A stretch of DNA of 33,580 nucleotides from an uncultured Zoogloea sp. (lineage in GTDB: Bacteria > Pseudomonadota > Gammaproteobacteria > Burkholderiales > Rhodocyclaceae), in contig CALBTT010000060.1 in assembly GCA_937967645.1 (NCBI GenBank), positions 1-33,580 on the forward strand, read 5' to 3'. A model generated the notes under the pieces. It ran no database searches. It was not told the DNA's origin and saw only the letters and a list, made by a program, of their open reading frames with translations. The stretch's first letter is position 1, and every line of letters begins with the position of its first letter. Positions 33,201 to 33,580 of the stretch are shown piece by piece. Made by a program: the position numbers and the translations under genes.

Positions 33201-33580
33201 CAACATCCTGCCCGGCTCGGGGACGGTCAGCCTGTACCGCAGCAGCGATGGCAGCCTGGTGGAAAGCTACAACGTCAGCACCGGGCTGGGCTCGATCACC
33301 GACGGCAACGGCACGGCCCTTGGCAGCATCCGCTTTACGGGCAACAGCCTGACCCTGAACCCGGGCACGGACCTGGACGCGAACACCCGCTATTACATCC
33401 GGGTAGACGGCGGCGCGGTCATCGACCAGGCGGGCAACGCCTACGCCGGCATCGCCGACGCCACCACCCTGGACTTCCGTACCGTCGGCGGCGCCAACCA
33501 ACCCCCGGCGGTCACCACCAGCGGCGGCAGTGCCGCCTTCACCGAGGGCGCCGACACCGCCTCCACCCCGGTCGTGGTGG
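27292..33580 (+). CDS. Giant LEPR-XLL/DUF4347 Ig-like repeat protein, 3' end beyond window
   Basis: The frame stays open from ATG 27292 to the window end (2,096 codons so far). The basic N-terminus carries the LEPRLMFDG motif (residues 23-31) that marks the LEPR-XLL class of secreted proteins, without a Sec signal. DUF4347 follows at about 77-225 (HIVSHG with H132, LLYGCDVA with C175). Residues about 244-515 form a region with Asp-rich Ca-binding-like loops (DANGDGRVD, DLTGDGKRD). From about 519 there are many Ig-like modules, including two Big_12-like copies and a Big_5-like domain near 1938-2070; a cadherin/VCBS-like unit begins at the edge. Likely a type I-secreted adhesin served by the upstream TolC and adaptor genes. 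GGAG 11 bp upstream. Confidence 0.92.
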   Translation, partial: MSRATPSRSRRPLKRAPLRPMALEPRLMFDGAAVDTAVQAAADAAAAAAASARSADSAGTTESHPGDTASSVPPATEIVFITTSTPEWQKLASNVRAGVDVVLLDPEQDGLTQIDAALAGRTGITALHIVSHGADGMIVLGNTPLDTNGLVGRTTEVAAWRSHLSADADILLYGCDVAADTQGRAFADLLAQVTGADVAASSDTTGAAAHGGDWNLEYASGTVETAGFLTAAGIEAYDARLATISLSGAGGWTAIMFGPTRDPDGDSQAGAADTDIIGDSAHGSLYTAYSDNGTASSADDYLYFRMRIDNPTSDTDFSGVAIVGMDANGDGRVDLFMSVDGRNNTRAVRLLDPGTGANLSPNTTTTAPLPTGWLPNNGVYAFNPSNYSVDAVSNLNDPHYGPSTVNPTTGTPIDLTGDGKRDVFISWRVPLADITAVLAKPSPVDRNGVYGPRGATGLPGFNQNTPVRYVSFTQTQPGPINGDLNGVGASYDKNATFAALGAFTAEMSASNPVAASTRLDITDNVAGIANGPVTFTFQFSEGVTGFDAGDITVSGGTKGSFNAVDADTYTLVVNPTPGTASGTIQVDVATDAARSIVGNLPTAAGTATQAFDTLAPQITIATPASALSGTPTLQGTTDLPDGSLITITIDPDNNPATANDVIYKVMAAGGLWTLNTATASPLSGSLPAGGLVSYSKVTASGTDAAGNTASAVELNPPIVTAQTTSNATPTVSGTWTNIPGDTLTVTVNGTAYTPVISGNTWSVHVTSALSASPTPYEVVATVTRGSAVSDTTTGELTISSAPPAISVDITGGATASGSDTTPVITGSSANAGGYVVVRLDPGNDGNLTDAVTYSVTPDGSGNWTLDTGSATPISGTVPTGGFIGAVGIRATDSTASASDTQVLTVTSPSVSITTVTSTATTNSAAQVNNGDAYINMTEDDAVTITGSATVGFTVHLVIADANGNSVEYSNVAVNGSGIWTVSTADIGTLDSTTLTMTASLTGTGINTTNTSYTHDAIAPRIFITNPSEIKKNGGVLYGGSELANTSLTVTIRNDTDTATMYTGTATTNANGDWTVTTSGNLVSGSSGNVIIRVAPTTAPAMDAAKNIVGTAEITQYVAANAVTSSISIGTIATANTITVGDIGSGLAITGTTTLSGTGTVTLSVDDGDVGNTANFTATGSYSGGTWTVNLTKAQIQSLLNGQLTVTASAQDTSASPSITISDVALPTLSLLTPTLTISDDTPGSAGGPVTFTFQFSEGVSNFDAGDITVSNGTKGTFTAIDADTYTLVVTPTPNSSGDILVQVGNNIATGVNTGRGNGDASSTQPFNTTVAAAAPSLTINADALASDSTPIITGTSSLPPGAPIVVTIDPDNNAATVNSITYAATVDGSGNWSVDTGSATPTSGSLPAGGLSSWAKVSATATNAYGNSTSVTALDIPAVTPALSSSATAVVHGTWTNLPGDTLSVLINGTTYSVANGNLSISGNTWSLTTAALTDGTYNVTATVSRSGPDSRSDLSSGELVIDTLGTVDITGGATVLTNDATPLITGTTTGMPAGTLLTIGIDTDNNGSYDLSYQTTVGAGGSWSVDTGSSAPSSGTLPANGLNGSTPIRATATDPAGNTGVDTQILDVDRTPPQVTLTSGSRSPSSQPVITGTTDLPAGSTVTLVIDPDNLPGGITYTYTAIVQPDGTWRVDTGTPNAAGGSGPNQSYPSGSTLGLTATATDAAGNSADAERALEIDSTAPTVTIQTPLDANGTPDGSLDATEDDNVVIRGTTTGIADGKTVTITITDGTTSISDTATVTGNSWTLAPLDLSFLAAGRITVTATHTDEGGNPYSDTASIAHVKNSTISIERISEDTGIVADFITRDDTVSIYGTATPGATVTLLVKDGSNATVASFSVVADASTGAWSTAATASLAAGTYTIDAAVGAQHATRSMTIVDTTPPLLTSSSPADNATGVSVGADLTLSFNRNILPGSGTVSLYRSSDGSLVESYNVSTGLGSITDGNGTALGSIRFTGNSLTLNPGTDLDANTRYYIRVDGGAVIDQAGNAYAGIADATTLDFRTVGGANQPPAVTTSGGSAAFTEGADTASTPVVV
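28846..30012 (+). repeat. Ig-like supermodule, copy A (within giant protein)
   Basis: A block of four Ig-like modules in fixed order: a Big_12-like unit (GPVTFTFQFSEGV, FDAGDITVS), a unit with TIDPDNN, a unit with GTWTN-PGDTL, and a unit with DITGGAT. The same four units recur in order at 30991-32181, displaced by 2,148-2,163 bp. The FDAGDITV segment is almost identical at DNA level (TTCGACGCCGGCGACATCAC in both). Confidence 0.8.
30991..32181 (+). repeat. Ig-like supermodule, copy B (within giant protein)
   Basis: Second copy of the four-module block of 28846-30012, with landmarks GPVTFTFQFSEGVSNFDAG, VTIDPDNN, GTWTNLPGDTLSV and DITGGATV in the same order. About 980 bp of different Ig-like sequence (30013-30990) separates the copies, so this is a duplicated block rather than a simple tandem array. 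Confidence 0.8.

Noticed and set aside
28846..33580. Repeats in the giant gene as a CRISPR or satellite array
   Set aside because: The repeats are protein-domain length, diverged and in frame, without short identical repeats and unique spacers.

Overview
This is about 33.6 kb of high-GC, gene-dense bacterial chromosome. The gene set (hpnCDE, guaB, DUF4124, ratA/rnfH, smpB, phhB, a DUF748 protein, ppa, copZ/copA, SafE-hemN-fnr, a 'Gcr' membrane protein) suggests a betaproteobacterium, probably a Rhodocyclales-type organism (Azoarcus/Thauera/Zoogloea group). That placement is inference from gene content and order, not from a marker gene. Base 1 is not genomic: the first 48 bases are Illumina sequencing adapter, so the window starts at a contig end and its first gene is cut there.

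Layout. 49-4240: a truncated ABC ATPase, the three-gene squalene operon hpnC-hpnD-hpnE, a REP-like palindrome and a second ABC ATPase. 4376-9115: housekeeping genes, namely guaB with its own promoter and terminator, a DUF4124 protein, rnfH-ratA divergent from smpB, a TPR-like protein and pterin carbinolamine dehydratase. 9133-14785: a very large DUF748 (AsmA-like) envelope protein, a divergent HI0933-type flavoprotein, a bidirectional terminator and ppa. 14887-20606: copper and micro-oxic genes, namely copZ, copA, a SafE-type membrane protein, hemN, an FNR-type box and fnr. 20611-22455: a SirB2 membrane protein, then a two-gene operon pairing a soluble chemoreceptor-like signalling protein with a stand-alone diiron metallo-beta-lactamase (ODP-type) protein. 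22635-24731: a large membrane protein of the misnamed 'site-specific recombinase' Gcr family. 24942-33580: a TolC-like outer-membrane channel and a periplasmic adaptor with overlapping stop and start codons, then the first 2,096 codons of a giant LEPR-XLL/DUF4347 repeat protein that runs off the right edge.

How the genes fit together. HpnC, HpnD and HpnE make squalene from farnesyl diphosphate for hopanoids; no cyclase is in view. FNR senses oxygen through a cluster bound by four conserved cysteines and probably activates hemN from a box centred about 61 bp upstream of the hemN start. SafE-hemN-fnr is the usual tail of a cbb3 oxidase assembly cluster, but here it borders a copper-export pair rather than ccoNOP. 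The most promising lead for an undescribed system is the chemoreceptor-like/ODP operon beside fnr: it resembles a minimal cytoplasmic oxygen or iron sensor lacking a membrane receptor, CheA or CheY nearby. The second lead is the TolC-adaptor-giant-protein locus. Its cargo has a possible caspase-like His/Cys pair in DUF4347 and a block of several Ig-like modules that has been duplicated.

No tRNA, rRNA, CRISPR array, IS element or phage gene was recognised. No stretch over 300 bases lacks a gene; the longest gap, 24732-24941, holds an AT-rich perfect inverted repeat.
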